Source: Tupaia tana | Lineage: Eukaryota > Chordata > Mammalia > Scandentia > Tupaiidae | DNA length: 64,000 nucleotides | NCBI GenBank assembly: GCA_026018925.1 | Contig: JAKSZU010000012.1 | Coordinates: 47,877,207-47,941,206, forward strand | Direction: 5' to 3' | In this document: in pieces, positions 23,946 through 37,311 of the stretch | Layout: each line of letters opens with the position of its first letter | Position numbering within the stretch: position 1 is the first letter of the stretch | Notes under the pieces: generated by a model | The model's database searches: none | Told to the model about the DNA's origin: nothing | The model's input: only the letters and a program-made list of their open reading frames with translations | Translations under genes and position numbers: made by a program

Positions 23946-24062
23946 AGGGGCTTCAAACATTTGTAGAAAAAGGGAATTAAAGTATGAGTTTATTTTGGAG
24001 CAGAAAAATCTTGCAATTTATGCATACGTGTTTTTCACGAACTTTTTGAAGACCCTTAAGTA
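23946..24062 (-). mobile_element. Palindromic MITE, copy 2
   Basis: GGGGCTTCAAACATTTGTAG to TTTTTCACGAACTTTTTGAA plus GACCCTTAA; interior AATTAAAGTATGAGTTTATT. Confidence 0.6.
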
Positions 24063-24304
24063 AGAAATATTGGTATCATTTTAGAAAGATAGGAAAGGCT
24101 TCTTCAAAGTAATTATTGTCTTCAACCTTAAGGAAGATGTTGTTTTTAGGTGAAGGGGATGAAAAGAGTGTACTGGGCAGAGACAGCGGCATGTTTAAAA
24201 GTGCTTATGTCTGAAGCAATCATCTATGTTGATATAATATTGAAAGGTCCTCCATATGGTTAAAGTTTAGAAAGATTAGAAGTAGTAATGTTCAATGACA
24301 TTGA

Positions 24305-24748
24305 GAGCCAGCAATGTAGCATAGTGACTAAGTGCTGTGCATTGGCAACTGGATCACACAAGGCTGACTCTTGATCAAGTCCCAGCCCCAGCAGATAAAA
24401 AACACACCATGGGGGCAAGCAAGTGGTGTAGTGGTTAAGGTGCTGGACTCCTACATAGCCTATTGTGGTTTGAACCCCAGATGTGGCAGCTTGAAACACA
24501 CCAGGTACATATGTGTGTGTGCCCAAAATCCCATGAAGAGAATGGAGGAGAGAGAATTGCAGCATTGCTATTCCCTCTGGGGGGTGATTTCTCACTTTCT
24601 GTCTGTCCAGTGAGTGCACACACTCTCAAGCAAAAATCTCTCAAAAATAAATAAGTAAATAAAAACACACCACATACATTTCTGCCCAAAATCCTGATGG
24701 GATGGAGAAATTGAGGAAGAAAATGTGGTGTGAACATGCCCCTTTAAG

Positions 24749-24784
<36 letters not shown>

Positions 24785-24815
24785 TCCCTCTCACCCCTTG
24801 CAATAAAAATTTTAA
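24305..24815 (+). repeat. Old SINE with a younger SINE inside
   Basis: Outer copy: head at 24305, body resumes at 24660 (catacatttctgcccaaaat) and ends in a (TC)n run near 24792. Inner long-form copy 24411-24660, flanked by aaaaacacacc. Confidence 0.7.

Positions 24816-24856
<41 letters not shown>
24751..24856. repeat. (TC)n then (CA)n microsatellites
   Basis: TC/CCTC run 24751-24792 inside an old SINE; pure CA 24818-24855. Confidence 0.9.
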
Positions 24857-24857
<1 letters not shown>

Positions 24858-24945
24858 TTGAAATTTTAGTCTAGGCTACAGAAAAGGGCTGGTACACCCC
24901 AAATGCACTGTCTCTGATGAAAAATACTATTCAAGAAGCTGAATG

Positions 24946-25185
24946 GGGGCCAGCAGCTGGCATGGTTGTTTAGGCGCCAGACTCCCACATGGCTGACTGC
25001 AGTTCAAGTCCCGGACTCAGCAGCTTGAAACTGACACTGAGCATGTGGTGTGTGCATGGCCAAAATCCCAAGAGGAGAATGGAGGAGAAGGGTTATGGCA
25101 TGGCCATACAACCTAGGGGGTGATTTCTCACTTTTTCTCTCTCTGTCTCTCCAGCAAGTACATGTGGCCTATAGCAGAAAATCTC

Positions 25186-25216
<31 letters not shown>
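24946..25216 (+). repeat. SINE, long form
   Basis: Head gggggccagcagctggcatg; 25-bp poly(A); flanked by aagaagctg. Confidence 0.85.
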
Positions 25217-25219
<3 letters not shown>

Positions 25220-25746
25220 GCTGTGTGAATGTAGATATCAGCTCATTTAATAAGTAATTGGAAGGTCCATGGTCATATGGAAAGGAATGTGAAAGGAGCA
25301 CTTTAAACCTGGCAACCCCCAATGGCAGGCTCCAACCCTACCTTCTACCCAGGGTCTACCCCTGTTCTCAGGGGAATCCTGCATTGGGGGGCCTGGCAGT
25401 GATGAGAATACAGCAGTGAATACATCTCTGCCTTCATAGATGCAATTTTCTGGTGGCAGAGACAGGATTATACATAATTTCAGGACAAATTCCGTTTAGC
25501 ATAAGTTATTTAACAAAGACAAAAATATGGAAAAGATATCAATTTTGAATAGGGTGCTCTATCAGGTCTTTCTAGAAGCTGACAGAAGCCAAGATGGAAG
25601 TCATCAGTATAACCGTCCATGTGAAGAGCATTCAAGACAGAAGGAAAAGTTTGGCCTGTTCAAGGAACAGAGGTGGTCAGTAACCTCACAGCAATAGTTA
25701 TCAATAAGGAAGTACCAACTCCCCTCACTCCTGAGCCAAATATAAT

Positions 25747-25867
25747 ATGAGGGAATTTCAAAAAGTTCATGGAAGAATGGAAAGTATTTTGGTACAAAAT
25801 ATTTTTTGAGAGCCATGCACAGTCTTTTCATAATACACATATTTTACGAACTTTTTAAAGACCCTCC
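25747..25867 (-). mobile_element. Palindromic MITE, copy 3
   Basis: TATGAGGGAATTTCAAAAAG plus TTCATGGAA to TTTTACGAACTTTTTAAAGA plus CCCTCCTA, flanked by TA. Confidence 0.65.
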
Positions 25868-26094
25868 TACAACCCCCAAGAAAAAGAACCAAGGTAGCAG
25901 TTCTCTGTTTCAGCCTCAGTTTGCTCATCAGATGACATGACTCAGAAAGTTATCAGCTGGAAGTTGCAACAGGTCAAGCAGGTCCTGAGGACCTGAACTC
26001 TGATGGTAGGAATGCAGAAGAGGTAAGTTCAAGAATTGTTTTTTTTTTTTTTAATAGAGTCAAATATTGTGTTGATTAAAAATGACAGGACTTG

Positions 26095-26330
26095 GTCCAG
26101 CCCCAGAGTGTAGGGGTCAGTGAAGGAAGCTGGATCTCCCTATGATTAGGTTCCCAGCCCAGTGACTTGAAAAACATGGTGGGTACATGGATGTACACAC
26201 TCAAATCCTAACAAGAAGGAGTAATGGAAGAAAAGGGATTGTGTCATGACCACATCTGCTAGGGAGTGCTTGTTCTGTCACTCTCACTCTAGTGAGCACA
26301 CCCACTCTGTGTCAATAAGAACAACAACAA
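26095..26330 (+). repeat. Very old SINE copy
   Basis: Body recognisable (aacaagaaggagtaatggaa, then gaaaagggattgtg and gtgagcacaccca); head lost. Confidence 0.5.
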
Positions 26331-26944
26331 AAAGACAGAATTTATAAATGTGAGCAATTAACCTCATCATCCACACTTCCATCTTGTATGCAAAAAGGCT
26401 ACTTTCTAAGAGATTCGACCAGGTAAAAGTAAGCTGTAAATCACTAATCACTGTCATAATGTTAAATATTAACTTTCCAAATTGATGAGGAAATGAGAAT
26501 AAGTGTAGTTACAAAAGGTTAAACAAGTTACGTGCAAGTCTGACCATAGGACCTGTTTTTATGAAGTCTGTCAAAATGCATCATACTGCACTCCCATTTT
26601 TAACTTTAGGCAATATTTCCCACACATTTAGAGCTTGGTGTGGTATTAATGACTCTTACACATATTAAAGCAAAAAAATAATAAAACTACATTGTTTATC
26701 TGGGTATAATGCATAATCATAATCATCTCATAGACCACAAGATCTACCTGCAAAGTGCAAAGAACCCCAAAATAAAAACAAGAATGAATTCATGGTTTTC
26801 CTTTTTTTTTTTTCATTTCTGTTTCTTTACCTCAATCCCTTTTTGCACATCACAAATTCAAAGGTAAAAAGGTCAGGGCCCTACTCTTGAGGATAAAACC
26901 AATTGGAAAAATCAGGTTATAAAAGGAAGAAAAACATATTTTTT

Positions 26945-27133
26945 TAGGTTATTTATTAAATTTTATTTATTCATTTATTTATTTTTAGTTTCACAGAGAA
27001 AGACACACAGAGAGAGAGAGAGAGAGAGGAAGAGGGGAAGTGAGAAAGCAAGCCACCAGGTCTAGGACTTGAACCACGGTCAGCCATATGGGAGTGTCCA
27101 GCACCCTAAACACCATGCCACCTGCTGGTCCCA
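26945..27133 (-). repeat. SINE, short form
   Basis: Inverted head with accatgccacctgctggtcc; (GA)n inside. Confidence 0.75.
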
Positions 27134-27309
27134 GAAAAACATTTTTAAAAGGATTTACAGATTTCCTTTATCTTTCAGAAAAGACTGGAAAATTGAGAAT
27201 TATACCCATTTTATACAAATGATTAAAAATTAGATATTAATTGATAGAGACAGAAATCTCTACTTTCTAGTTTTAAGCACACACTTAAGAGTTCTCACAG
27301 CACTGACTT

Positions 27310-27475
27310 AGGGGCCAAGCTCTGATGACACAGAGATAGCACCACCATGTGGTAGACTGGAATCACGTGGAAGGCTTGGATTTGTACCCAGGGCAACCTG
27401 AGCATGCCCGGCACGGTTATACACACTTGTAATTCTACCTAATTGGGAACGGGGGCAGGAGGATCATGAAATGAC
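27310..27475 (+). repeat. Chimeric tRNA/7SL-like SINE, copy 1
   Basis: tRNA-like left half (gggccaagctctgatgacac...ggatttgtaccca), then an Alu/7SL-like half: CCCGGCACGGTTATACACAC, TTGTAATTCTACC, then GGGCAGGAGGATCATG. Confidence 0.6.
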
Positions 27476-27490
27476 AAGATCCTAAGAAAG

Positions 27491-27556
27491 AATGCCTCTC
27501 TCTCTCTCTCGCTCTCGCTCTCGCTCTCGCTCTCGCTCTCGCTCGCTCTCTCTCCC
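27491..27556. repeat. (CTCTCG)n-type microsatellite
   Basis: CT run with regular CG interruptions (gctctcgctctcgctctcgc). Confidence 0.9.
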
Positions 27557-27861
27557 TTTTTCTTTCGCTCAATTTCATAAAAGGAGTCCTGGAGAGTGTG
27601 AACCCAGCCAGCAGTATCAGTTTTATCTGGGAACTTATAAGCAATACATTTTCCTGGATTCTGCTCCAGATTTACTGAATTTAAAACCCTGGTGATGGGG
27701 ACTTGCACTCTGTGTTTCAATGAGTTCTTAGGCGATGCTGATATAAGCAAACACTTGAAAATCCCTGTATCTGGGTTCTTGTTCTCTAGCAAGTGATTTG
27801 ATATTTTAAAAAAAAAAATGAATCATATGATTTTTTTCTGAGTTCTGAAATTTTGTATTTG

Positions 27862-28030
27862 TTTTTTTATTATTGTTTTTTTTATTTGCTATAGGGCATG
27901 TGCAGTCACCAGAGAGTGACACAGAGACACGGTAAGGGGAGTGAGAAAGCAAGTCACCAGTTCTGGGACTCAAACTGTGGTCAGCCCTGTGGGAATTCAG
28001 CACCTTAACCACCATGCTGCCTGCTGGCCC
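27862..28030 (-). repeat. SINE, short form
   Basis: Ends caccatgctgcctgctggcc; inverted tgctatagggcatgtgcagt start. Confidence 0.75.
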
Positions 28031-28122
28031 GAGTTCTGAAGCTTTGTTGTTGTTGTTTTCCTTAATGAATTATTTATGATTTCTAGATGACAAATAAAGG
28101 CATTATGCTTTAGTATTAAGTA

Positions 28123-28200
28123 TTGGATTATCAGAAAAGTCATGACACATTTTTGCATAGAAAAACAAAAAAATACGTCATAACTTTTCTGACAACCCAA
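28123..28200. mobile_element. 78-bp mariner-type MITE
   Basis: Starts TTGGATTATCAGAAAAGTCA and ends TAACTTTTCTGACAACCCAA, near-perfect inverted ends, flanked by TA on both sides (28121-28122, 28201-28202). Confidence 0.8.
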
Positions 28201-28377
28201 TATTTCCTAACATTGCATCAACTAAGAATTAGCCTTGACATAGGACAGGGGCATTGCAGGGAGACATCTACATCTGAGGTGCTCTGCCCATTTCGGGGAC
28301 CAGTGTGAGGCTGAGAGCCCCAAGCCATAGCCGCTGTCTTGCAAGCTCACCTCCCAGCCCATAGCTACAAGGGTTCA

Positions 28378-28642
28378 GGGACCAGCAGTTAGCGTAATGG
28401 CTATGTCACTAGACTCCCATGTAGTCGACCGCAGTTCGACTTCCCGACCCGGGGTTAAACTCACGCCGGGCACGTGTGTGTGGGTGCCCAAGATCCCGAG
28501 AGGAGAATGGAGGAGAAGGGATTGCGGCGTGGCCATCCCCCCCCGGGGGATGATTTCTCGCTTTCTGTCTCTCTGTCTCTCTCTATCTTTCTGGCGGGCA
28601 CATGTGCCCTATTGCAAAAAACCTCTCCGAAAAAAAAAAAAA
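28378..28642 (+). repeat. SINE, long form, young
   Basis: Flanked by aaggttca/aagggttca. It separates anonymous DNA from the L1 ORF1 fragment. Confidence 0.88.
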
Positions 28643-29335
28643 GGTTCAGAGAAATTCTCACCCCACACTGAACCAGTGGCTAAAGGGAGATACTCCTCTT
28701 CATAACGCAGAACTGTGGACACCACGTTGCAGAACACAGCAGAAGAGAGAAACTGGCACAGGAATACCTCACACTACAGGGAAACACACAAGCTCACAGT
28801 TGCAGAAACATTCTCCAACAAATTAGTCAAAAGTATATACATCACCAAATGCCTAAAAATCGGAGAAGAGCCTCAACTATGAGAAAACCAAATAATACAT
28901 CTCCAACAAGGGAAGAGAGTAACTAATCTCCAAGCATGGAAACATCAGAGGAAATTATTGAAATGTCAGAAAAGGAATTCAGAATACTTATGGCCACAAA
29001 ACTCTGTGAGATCGAAGAGAAAAAAGACATCCTGGAGATGAGGAAGCCCTTTCATGACGTGAAGGAGGAGACAGACAATATTAAGAAGAATCAAACAGAA
29101 TTCTAGAGTTGAAGTCTGTAATGCAGAAGATCAAAACCTCCCTTGAAAGTACTAAAAGCATAATATTGAAACTTGGATGTAGAAGACAAAACCTCTGACA
29201 TAGAAAAAAAATCACCAAAAACGAATGAAAAAATAATCCCAAAATTGAGAATAATATATGAGAAATACTAGATACCATTAAATGCCCAAACATCCAAATA
29301 ATTGGTATCCTAGAAGGTGAAGAAATATTTTGAAA
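28643..29335 (+). mobile_element. L1 ORF1-region fragment
   Basis: Old 5'-half L1. Near 29281 the frame reads CPNIQIIGILEGEE, the conserved ORF1 motif; upstream are the Lys/Glu-rich coiled-coil-type codons. Several stops, no ORF2 attached. Confidence 0.65.
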
Positions 29336-31133
29336 TTAATTTTAGAAAAAGTATTTTAGAAAAATACTTTGAAATCACTTTTAGAAAAATTGAGTTTCAT
29401 GTCAAACTTATTGCTTTTCTTTTTTAAAATATATTCACTTTTCATTTACTTCTGCTAAAAAGAAAACGGTGCTGAGTACTGCCACAATTTAAAAAAAAAA
29501 AGATAGATTAGACTTTCTGAAATTATACGGGAAACACTGTCAAATATGAAATGGTATTTGGCTCTCTGTGTATAGAAATTTGTGTCAGTGGGGGTTCCAA
29601 AACTGTATACGATTCTTAAATATCTGTTATGTGTTAGTATGTTATAAGTCATATTTGCTAAATAGTTCTAATGCAGTTGGTCACAGAAATGTTCAAAATT
29701 TGTCAATTCTGGTTATATTAAAATCAGATCTTGAACCATGGCCATTTTAAGTTTCATAGTCCATAGTTAATTGCTTTACGTGATGCTCTTTCTAAAACAT
29801 TTTGTAATAGGCTACAACCAAAAAGTGCCTCTTTTAAGGAAAGTAATGAAAAAGACTGATAAGTACTCTTGAATATAGATTTTTGACAACTTTGAGATCA
29901 TATTTCTGAATGTCCAGGATTTAAACAGAAAGAACGGACCACAGTAACACTACAGACTCAATAGAAGAGAAATTAATTACATGAGACTGAACTGGTGAAA
30001 TAGAATTTTATGACTTTTGACTAAAACATTACTGATTTTCTTCTATGCTTTGTTTTCCAGATTTAAGGATTTTTGTTTTCTTTTAAGTTGTTGATATGGG
30101 TTCAGCAATTTGTTGTGGTTTTGTTTTTGTTTTTGTTTTTGTTTTAAAACAGAATTAAAACATAAACTCTCCTCCCCTCCTGACCCCTCCGGAGTTGAAA
30201 AGTATTTGTGAGTATTCTTATTTTGTGGGGGTACGGTTATTTGCGCAAGTTCAGTAATACCTGTTGTCTTGCATCAGAAATTGGAAATGCTGGTTATTTC
30301 CAGGGCTTTGGCTGGAATGTCATATCTGAAGACATGACCAGGGAGCTAAAACTAAGGTAGACCTCAAGAAAGCCAAAAGGAGCTCTTGGAGAGGATGCCT
30401 GGTACCATAAACAGTTCTGCCCGGAAGGTAAGTAAAGAATATCACTTCCTAACAGGCCCAAAAACTTCCAAATACAGGTTCTTAAAGGCTCCATCAGATG
30501 GTGAATTCCTGACTTGGCTCAGTAGCCTTGGGAGGTTTTTTAAAGACTCTAATCTGAAGTTCCCTATGAAAGGTTCCAGTAAAGACAACTAAATCAATTA
30601 GTATTCTCATTGGGTTTGTGCAAATAATGGGCCTAATTGAGACTAAACTTAAATTTTTGTAAGTAAGTTAGTTTATGCTTCTCTTTGGTGAAAGAAGGAA
30701 TGGAGATAGAAAAAAAACATTTCAGAGGAAAATTATAGTGCACTTGTTACTAGATTTTAGGTCTGTCCATATTAGTTTTTTGAGTTTTTAGTATCTCCCT
30801 ATTGTTTGGTAGATACCTTTTCCTGGCTTTAAGTCTTATGCAAATTTTTCTTAACTTTTTTAAAATTTTGATTCATTAAAGCTAAAACTGCTTTTATTGA
30901 AATTCAAAAAATCATAATAATAGCAAACTAAAAACAGTGCAGGAGAAGGGTGGGCAATGAGGAGTGGGGGAGGGGGTCAGGGGTGGAATAAGAGCAAAAC
31001 ATTTAACAGACACAAAAATGGAAAATTGTCTGCTGATAATAATGTGCATGAAAATATCTTTGGCTAAACCAATACACAGTGTAGTCAAGGTAGAAAGATT
31101 CATTTTGTATGTTGTAAAGATGTTCAGTTATTA

Positions 31134-31402
31134 GGGACCAGCAGTTAGCATAATGGCTATGTCGCTGGACTCCCATGTAGTCGACCACGGTTCAAGTCCT
31201 GGACCAGTGGCTTAAACTCATGCCGGGTGCGTGTGCGTGCGTGCCCAAGATCCCGAGAGGAGAATGGAGGAGAAGGGATTGCGGCGTGGCCATCCCCCCG
31301 GGGGGTGATTTCTCGCTTTCTGTCTCTCTGTCTCTGTCTTTCTGACGAACGCACGCACCCTATAGCAAAAACGTCTCCAAAAGAAGGAAAAAAAAAAAAA
31401 AA
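31134..31402 (+). repeat. SINE, long form, young
   Basis: Flanked by aagatgttcagt(tatt)/aagatgtacagtgatt. It lies 0.6 kb before the paralog 3 promoter. Confidence 0.88.
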
Positions 31403-31959
31403 AGATGTACAGTGATTAAATGGAGGAAAAAAAAAGAATTATCCTTATAGGTAGGCTGTGACTAAGATTGCCTCATGGACACGGAAACAAATCTGTCCAG
31501 ATCCGTATCATTCTCAGAGCTTTGCTTTTAGGATGTGCTTTTCAGCACATGGGTTTTTTACCCCATGTTCTTGAAGCTGCTTACCTCAGTACCACCACTC
31601 TCCACCTAGAAATATGTGTACTCAGAAACTGAGGCATTAAGGGAAAAACCAAAAACCTTCAAGAACTCCTAGGTAGATTCCAAACAATCAGCAATTAAGT
31701 TCAGCCTCTTTGTGCTTTTCAAAATACCTCCCAATGAGCCTGGTGGAATTCAACGAGCACACACTTGAAAGTCATGGATTCACACTGTGTCCTGAGAGTC
31801 ACAGGAGACAATTTCCATGGAAACACTCCAACGATCCATTTCACTCTACTTACCTTACTAATCTGTAGTACTTGTATTGATAAAATCTTACGTTTTAGGA
31901 GGTTTTACTTACAATGAGTAGAGGCTCTCTCCAAGCTGCCTGTGATGGATTATCATGGA

Positions 31960-32055
31960 CACCTGACAGGCTTCAATAAAAACAGCCAGAGACACTTGGT
32001 CCTCTCACAACTTCCTGTTCCCTGAATGGATGGTGCCTCGGGCTCTGGCCAGATG
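31960..32055 (+). promoter_or_regulatory. Paralog 3 promoter block
   Basis: E-box CACCTG at 31960-31965, A/T-rich AATAAAA near 31976 (TATA-like position), ACTTCCTGTT at 32010-32019 and the ATG at 32053. The E-box to ACTTCC spacing is 50 bp. Confidence 0.62.
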
Positions 32056-32128
32056 AAGGTTTTTCTAGTCTTAGGAGGGCTGCCTTTCCTGTTTTCTTTG
32101 ATTTGGACTTGCTCTGGAGAACCTTCAG
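32053..32128 (+). CDS. Paralog 3 exon 1, signal peptide
   Basis: 76 nt encoding MKVFLVLGGLPFLFSL, then IWTCSGEPS plus one base; donor CAG|gtattt. WTC(S/A)G at the cleavage region is shared with paralog 1 and, in part, with paralog 2. Confidence 0.87.
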
Positions 32129-33736
32129 GTATTTATCTACAAAATAATAGGAAAGATGGTGGGTAAATTGATGCTCAATACTGAGGCTTCTTCTCTGTCT
32201 TTGGAAATCCTAATGTTTTCCTCTGCCACTCCATGGCTAACAAATAAGGTTTTACAGTAAATAATCTGCTTTAGGATGGTTAAAGTTGGAACAGCTTAAT
32301 TCCCCAGCCTGGCTTCACCCTGGTAGCTTCCTTTGTCCCTCAAAGTCCTTCCCCCCTTTAAGAATAGCTTACTCTTAGGAAAATGGGGTGACTGATTACA
32401 TAGAAGAGGTTTCCATTTATCTGAGATGGATGGGAGATCTTCTCTTCAGCTGTAGAAAATGGAGCTGAGTGGGGGGCAGTGTGGACCAACAGATGACATA
32501 GCAGTTACATTGCTGGACTCCCACATGGCCAACTGCAGTTTGAGTCCCTGACCCGGTGGCTTGAAACACACTAGGTGTGAGTGCATGCCTAAGATCCCAG
32601 GTGGAGAAGGGATTGTAGCATGGCTATCCTCCCTGGGGGTGGAAGGTGATTTCTCACTTTCCCTCTCCCTGTGTCTGTCTCTGTCTGTCTCTGAGAAGCA
32701 CACGTGCGTAAGGCAAAAACTTCTTAAAAAAAAAAAAGAAAAAGAAAGAAAAAGAAAAAGGGGCTAGGGAAACATATACATCAAGATCAGATGAGAGAGA
32801 AACATATACCTCAGATCAGATGCTTATTTCTATTTAGGCTGCCAGATATTTCAGAGAGAGCTCTCTCTTCTCAGCTTGGTAAATCAACATGCCAAGGAAT
32901 TAAAACTTTTGTTTTGGGATCAGCAGTTAGTGTAATAGCTTTGTCGCTGGACTCCCACATAGTCGACTGCAGTTTGAGTCCCGGATCCGGTGGCTTAAGC
33001 TCACGTTGGGCACGTGTGCTTGCATGCCCAAGATCCCGCGAGGAGAATGGAGAAGGGATTGCAACGTGGCCATCCCCCCTGGGGGTTGATTTCTCGCTTT
33101 CTATCTCTCTGTCTCTCTCTGTCTGGTGAGCGCACGCGCCCTATAGCAAAAACCTCTCCAAAAAAAAAACTTTTGTTTCAAAAATTCTGACAATGAGTTG
33201 TGTCCCAGTGCATTCTCAAGATACAAAGTAGCAGATCTTCTTGCCCACCAAATCTATTCCTTCTTCTCTTCACCCCAGGGTATTAATTGTCTGGAACATT
33301 CATTTAAAAACTTATGTATTAACTACTAGGATAGGTATTATTTAGTTGTTTTGTGCACTTATAGAAGAAACAAATATGACATCTAGGAATGGTACTGAAT
33401 TTTGTATAGAAAGTCATTTTGCAAATACATATGAATTAGGAAAAAAAAGTAGCAGATACATAGAAAGAACAAGTCACCAGATCTTATATACACTATGATG
33501 CTACAGATAGTAGTAGTAGTGTATAGTAGTCGGGATTTTTGCTAAATGAGTAGATTATAGCTGCTCTTGCCACAGGGGAGAAAATGGGAAACTATGTGAG
33601 ATGGTGGATAAGTTATTTCACCAGAGTAAAAAACTCTATTTTTTTTTATTGTGTATACTTAAGGTATACAACATGCTATTATGGGGTGTGTGTGTAAGTG
33701 TATACACGTGTGTGTGTATATCTATATATATCTATC

Positions 33737-33767
<31 letters not shown>

Positions 33768-36700
33768 CCCATACCATCATGTTGTATGCTATACACAATA
33801 AAATTTAGTTTGAAAAATAAAAGCTAAATAAACAAAAAAATATAGGCTCAACTATCTTTGGTTGACAAGATTTAATATGTCTTGAAGCCATTTGATCTTT
33901 TCATTTACTTATCACACCAGCTAGGATAATTCATTTTGGAAGTTTCCACTTCATTACAAATCCAGGTTATACTTCTAGTTTAGTTCATTTAAAAGATCCC
34001 AGTGGGGTCAGCAGGTGGCATAGTGAAGGTACTAGATTCCTATGGTTCAAGTCGTGGACCTGGAGGCTTGAAAAATCAGGTTAGGTGTGTGTGTGGGTAC
34101 CCAAAATGCCAGGACAAGAATGGAGGAGAAGAGATTGTGATGTGGCTATTCCCCCACCCCACCCCTGGGGGGGTGTGATTGCTCACTTTCTTTCTCTCCA
34201 GCAAGAACACATGTTCTATGGCAAAAAAAAAAAAAAGTGATCAGGAAGGTTCTACATGTGCTTGCTTCTTTCTTAGAAAAAGGTAGTATTGTTTAGGTAT
34301 CCTTTCAACAAATGTATCTTGAGCATCTAATAAAAAGATTAAAAAAATACTAGATCACAAGTGGAGTAAGAGAAAAAAATGTATTGGAAAACAGCAGTGG
34401 TGGGGCCAGCTTGTGGCATAGTAGTTAAGGTGCTAGACTCTCACATGGCCAGCCATGGTTCGAGTCACGAACCAGCAGCTTGAAATACACTGGGCACATG
34501 TATGTGCCCAAGATCCCAAGAGGAGAATGGAGGAGAAGGGATTGAGGTGTGGCCATCCTCCCTTGGGGGTGTTTCTCTCACTTTGTCTCTCTGGCAACTA
34601 CACGTGTAGGGCAAAAATCTCTCAAGAAAAAAAAAAAAAAAAAACTGGGTTAAGCTACCATCATTAGATTTATTTTTTTTTAAATAAAAGAATAATTTTA
34701 TTTAACTTTATTCTAATTTGACCAGAGAGGGACCAAGAGAAAGAGAGAGAGAGAGAAGGAACATGAGAAAGCAAGCTGCCAGGTCCAGAACTTGAACCAC
34801 GATTGGCCATGTGGAAGTCCAGAGCCCTTAACCATCATGCCACCTACCAGCCCCCATCCTTAGATTTCTGTCCCAGTTCTGTTAGTATTAGTTTGGTCAA
34901 GTAACTCTACTGCTTCCGAAAAATACCAAGATAAGACAGAACCAAGCTGAGAACATAAGCTTCGTTTCCTGGTTAAATTGGGAGTGAAGACAGACTGTGA
35001 CCCATCATCACATACACAAAAGCCACAGCCGAGATGGTCTTTGACTTGGAAAGGTACCATGAGACACCTAAGCTCTCATTTCGGTTGGCTCTCATCCATG
35101 TATAGGGTCACCTGGATTTTCTTGGAAGTAGGAAGACACATAAGTTTTTAAGGTAGAAGATAAGAGTTTGAAGACCACATCTAAAATGTGTTCTCTACTG
35201 ACAGGTGTCTTCTGTTATCGACGAGCTCTGTGCTTCCCTGACCCTCTGCAGCACACAGGACTATGTGATGCTCTCTCTTTTCTGCCTTTAACAGTGTATG
35301 TCCGATGCAACCCTTCTTTGTTCCTGGTCAGAATTAAGCCGACTGCCTTTGACGAGGATCTGTTTGTGAGTCCCAATGACGTGTTTCTGGGAAATCAATG
35401 TCCTGTAACCTCAGTACATCAAGGAATTTATGAGTTTCTATACCATCCCAGTGACTGTGGCATCAGGACTGAGGTAATTAGATATTTTCCTGATAAACTA
35501 AATCTTCTTAGAGACTTTCAGGCTCATATATTGGATGCTATAGTTCTGGGGGTTTGTCGTGATTTGGGTTTGGGTTTCCCTAGTGGTAAGCTAAACTGAT
35601 TTTGCCACATGTCACATCCAGTCCATGGGCAATAAAACATACAAATAAAAAATTGACAAGTGGCAAGTTTCTACTACTCAATCGGTTGTACCTCCCTCTA
35701 GCGAATGAAAAACTAAATAAGATATAAAACTGATCCTGCTTTTAGAGAACTTTTCTTTTTCTATCTCAGAGGATGATGGATGACAGCCTAGAGTGGAATC
35801 TGGCCTTGTATTTATTCTTATTTTTTATTTGACCAGAGAGAGAAAGAAAGAAAAAGGGAAAGTGAGAAAGTAAGTCAGGTCCAGAACTCAAACTGTGGTT
35901 GGCCGTGGGAGTCCAGCACCTTAACTACCATGCCACCTGCCAGCCCCATTTTTTACATTCCTTAAAAGGAATTTGTTATCCTGAAAAACATGGAAATCTA
36001 TTTAAGATATTCTTTATAATTAGATGTATCTCCTCTTTACCTAATCTTCAAAAACAATGTTTTCTTGGAACCAGCAGTTAGCGTAATGGCTATGTCGCTG
36101 GACTCCCACGTAGTCGACCGTGGTTCGAGTCCCGGACCCGGTGGCTTAAAACTCACGCCGGGCGCGTGTGCGTGCGCGCCCAAGATCCCGAGAGGAGAAT
36201 GGAGGAGAAGGGATTGCGGCATGGTCATCCCCTCTGGGGGATGATTTCTCGCTTTCTGTCTCTCTGTCTCTCTCTGTCTGTCTGGTGAGCGCACGCGCCC
36301 TATAGCAAAAACCTTTCCAAAAAAAAAAAGAAACAATGCTTTCTATCTCAAGGCCTCAGACTCTAGAGAAAAGTTTCTCAAAATAGGAAGTTATAAACCC
36401 TTTATTTATAATAATGAGTAATAACTTGGAGGCAATATTATTTAAACTCATATGACAAATACTCTCACTTCCTAGAATCCATGTCCTATACCAGATGTTA
36501 ATTCTTTCTGGACACTTCAAAAGTAGTCTTCTCATATCCACTGAGAAGACACCTTTGAGTAAGAATGCTTGCTTTTGCTTTTGCTTTTCTTTTTTTTTTT
36601 TTTTTTGGAGAGAGATTTTTGATATAGGGCACATGTGCTCACCAGAGAGAAACAGAGACAATGAGAGACAGAGACAGAAAATGAGAAATTACCCCCCTCA

Positions 36701-37199
36701 GGGGGATGGCCATGCCACCCTCCCTTCTCCTCCATTCTCCTCTTGGGGTCTTGGACACACATGCACCCAGCGTGAGTTTTAAGTCACTGGATCTGGGACC
36801 TGAACCATGGTCAACTACATGGGAGTCTAGCAACGTAACCATTATGCCATCTGCTGGTCCCAGAATGCTTGCTTTTTAGAGATGTTGATTGGACCATATT
36901 ACAAATTCTATTTCTAGCAAAATCCTTTTATCAGTTTGAACATGAGCTTTGTCTCTCTAGGTTCTTCCAGGGAATTGGCTCCTTTTTGAATCTAGAATCA
37001 CCTTTATGTCAGTGTTTGCAGAATTCGAAGCTTCAATACTGGTGTTCTGTGCTGTTCCCGGGTGAGTCTCACATGCCGAACTAGTTTCATAGCCTCTGAA
37101 TCTGACTGTGGAAAGGAGAGAGCTCAAGCTGAGAGATTAAGCTAGACAAGGTTAGCCACGTCTTTATGAGAATCTTCCTCTCTGGATGACATGTTATAT

Positions 37200-37242
<43 letters not shown>

Positions 37243-37271
37243 GTGTGTGTGTGTGTTTATATTTATATTTA

Positions 37272-37311
<40 letters not shown>

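Larger units (their letters stand above)
21980..31950. other. Repeat-rich region between paralogs 2 and 3
   Basis: Holds SINEs, an L1 ORF1 fragment, small palindromic elements and microsatellites; 29340-30300 and 30430-31130 are anonymous. A last exon of paralog 2 may lie here, but I could not settle on one. Confidence 0.5.

Noticed and set aside
30304..30360. Final exon of paralog 2 (GFGWNVISEDMTRELKLR and TAG)
   Set aside because: In phase and with an acceptable acceptor (tggttatttccag), but 8.7 kb away and without further support. Kept only as a candidate.
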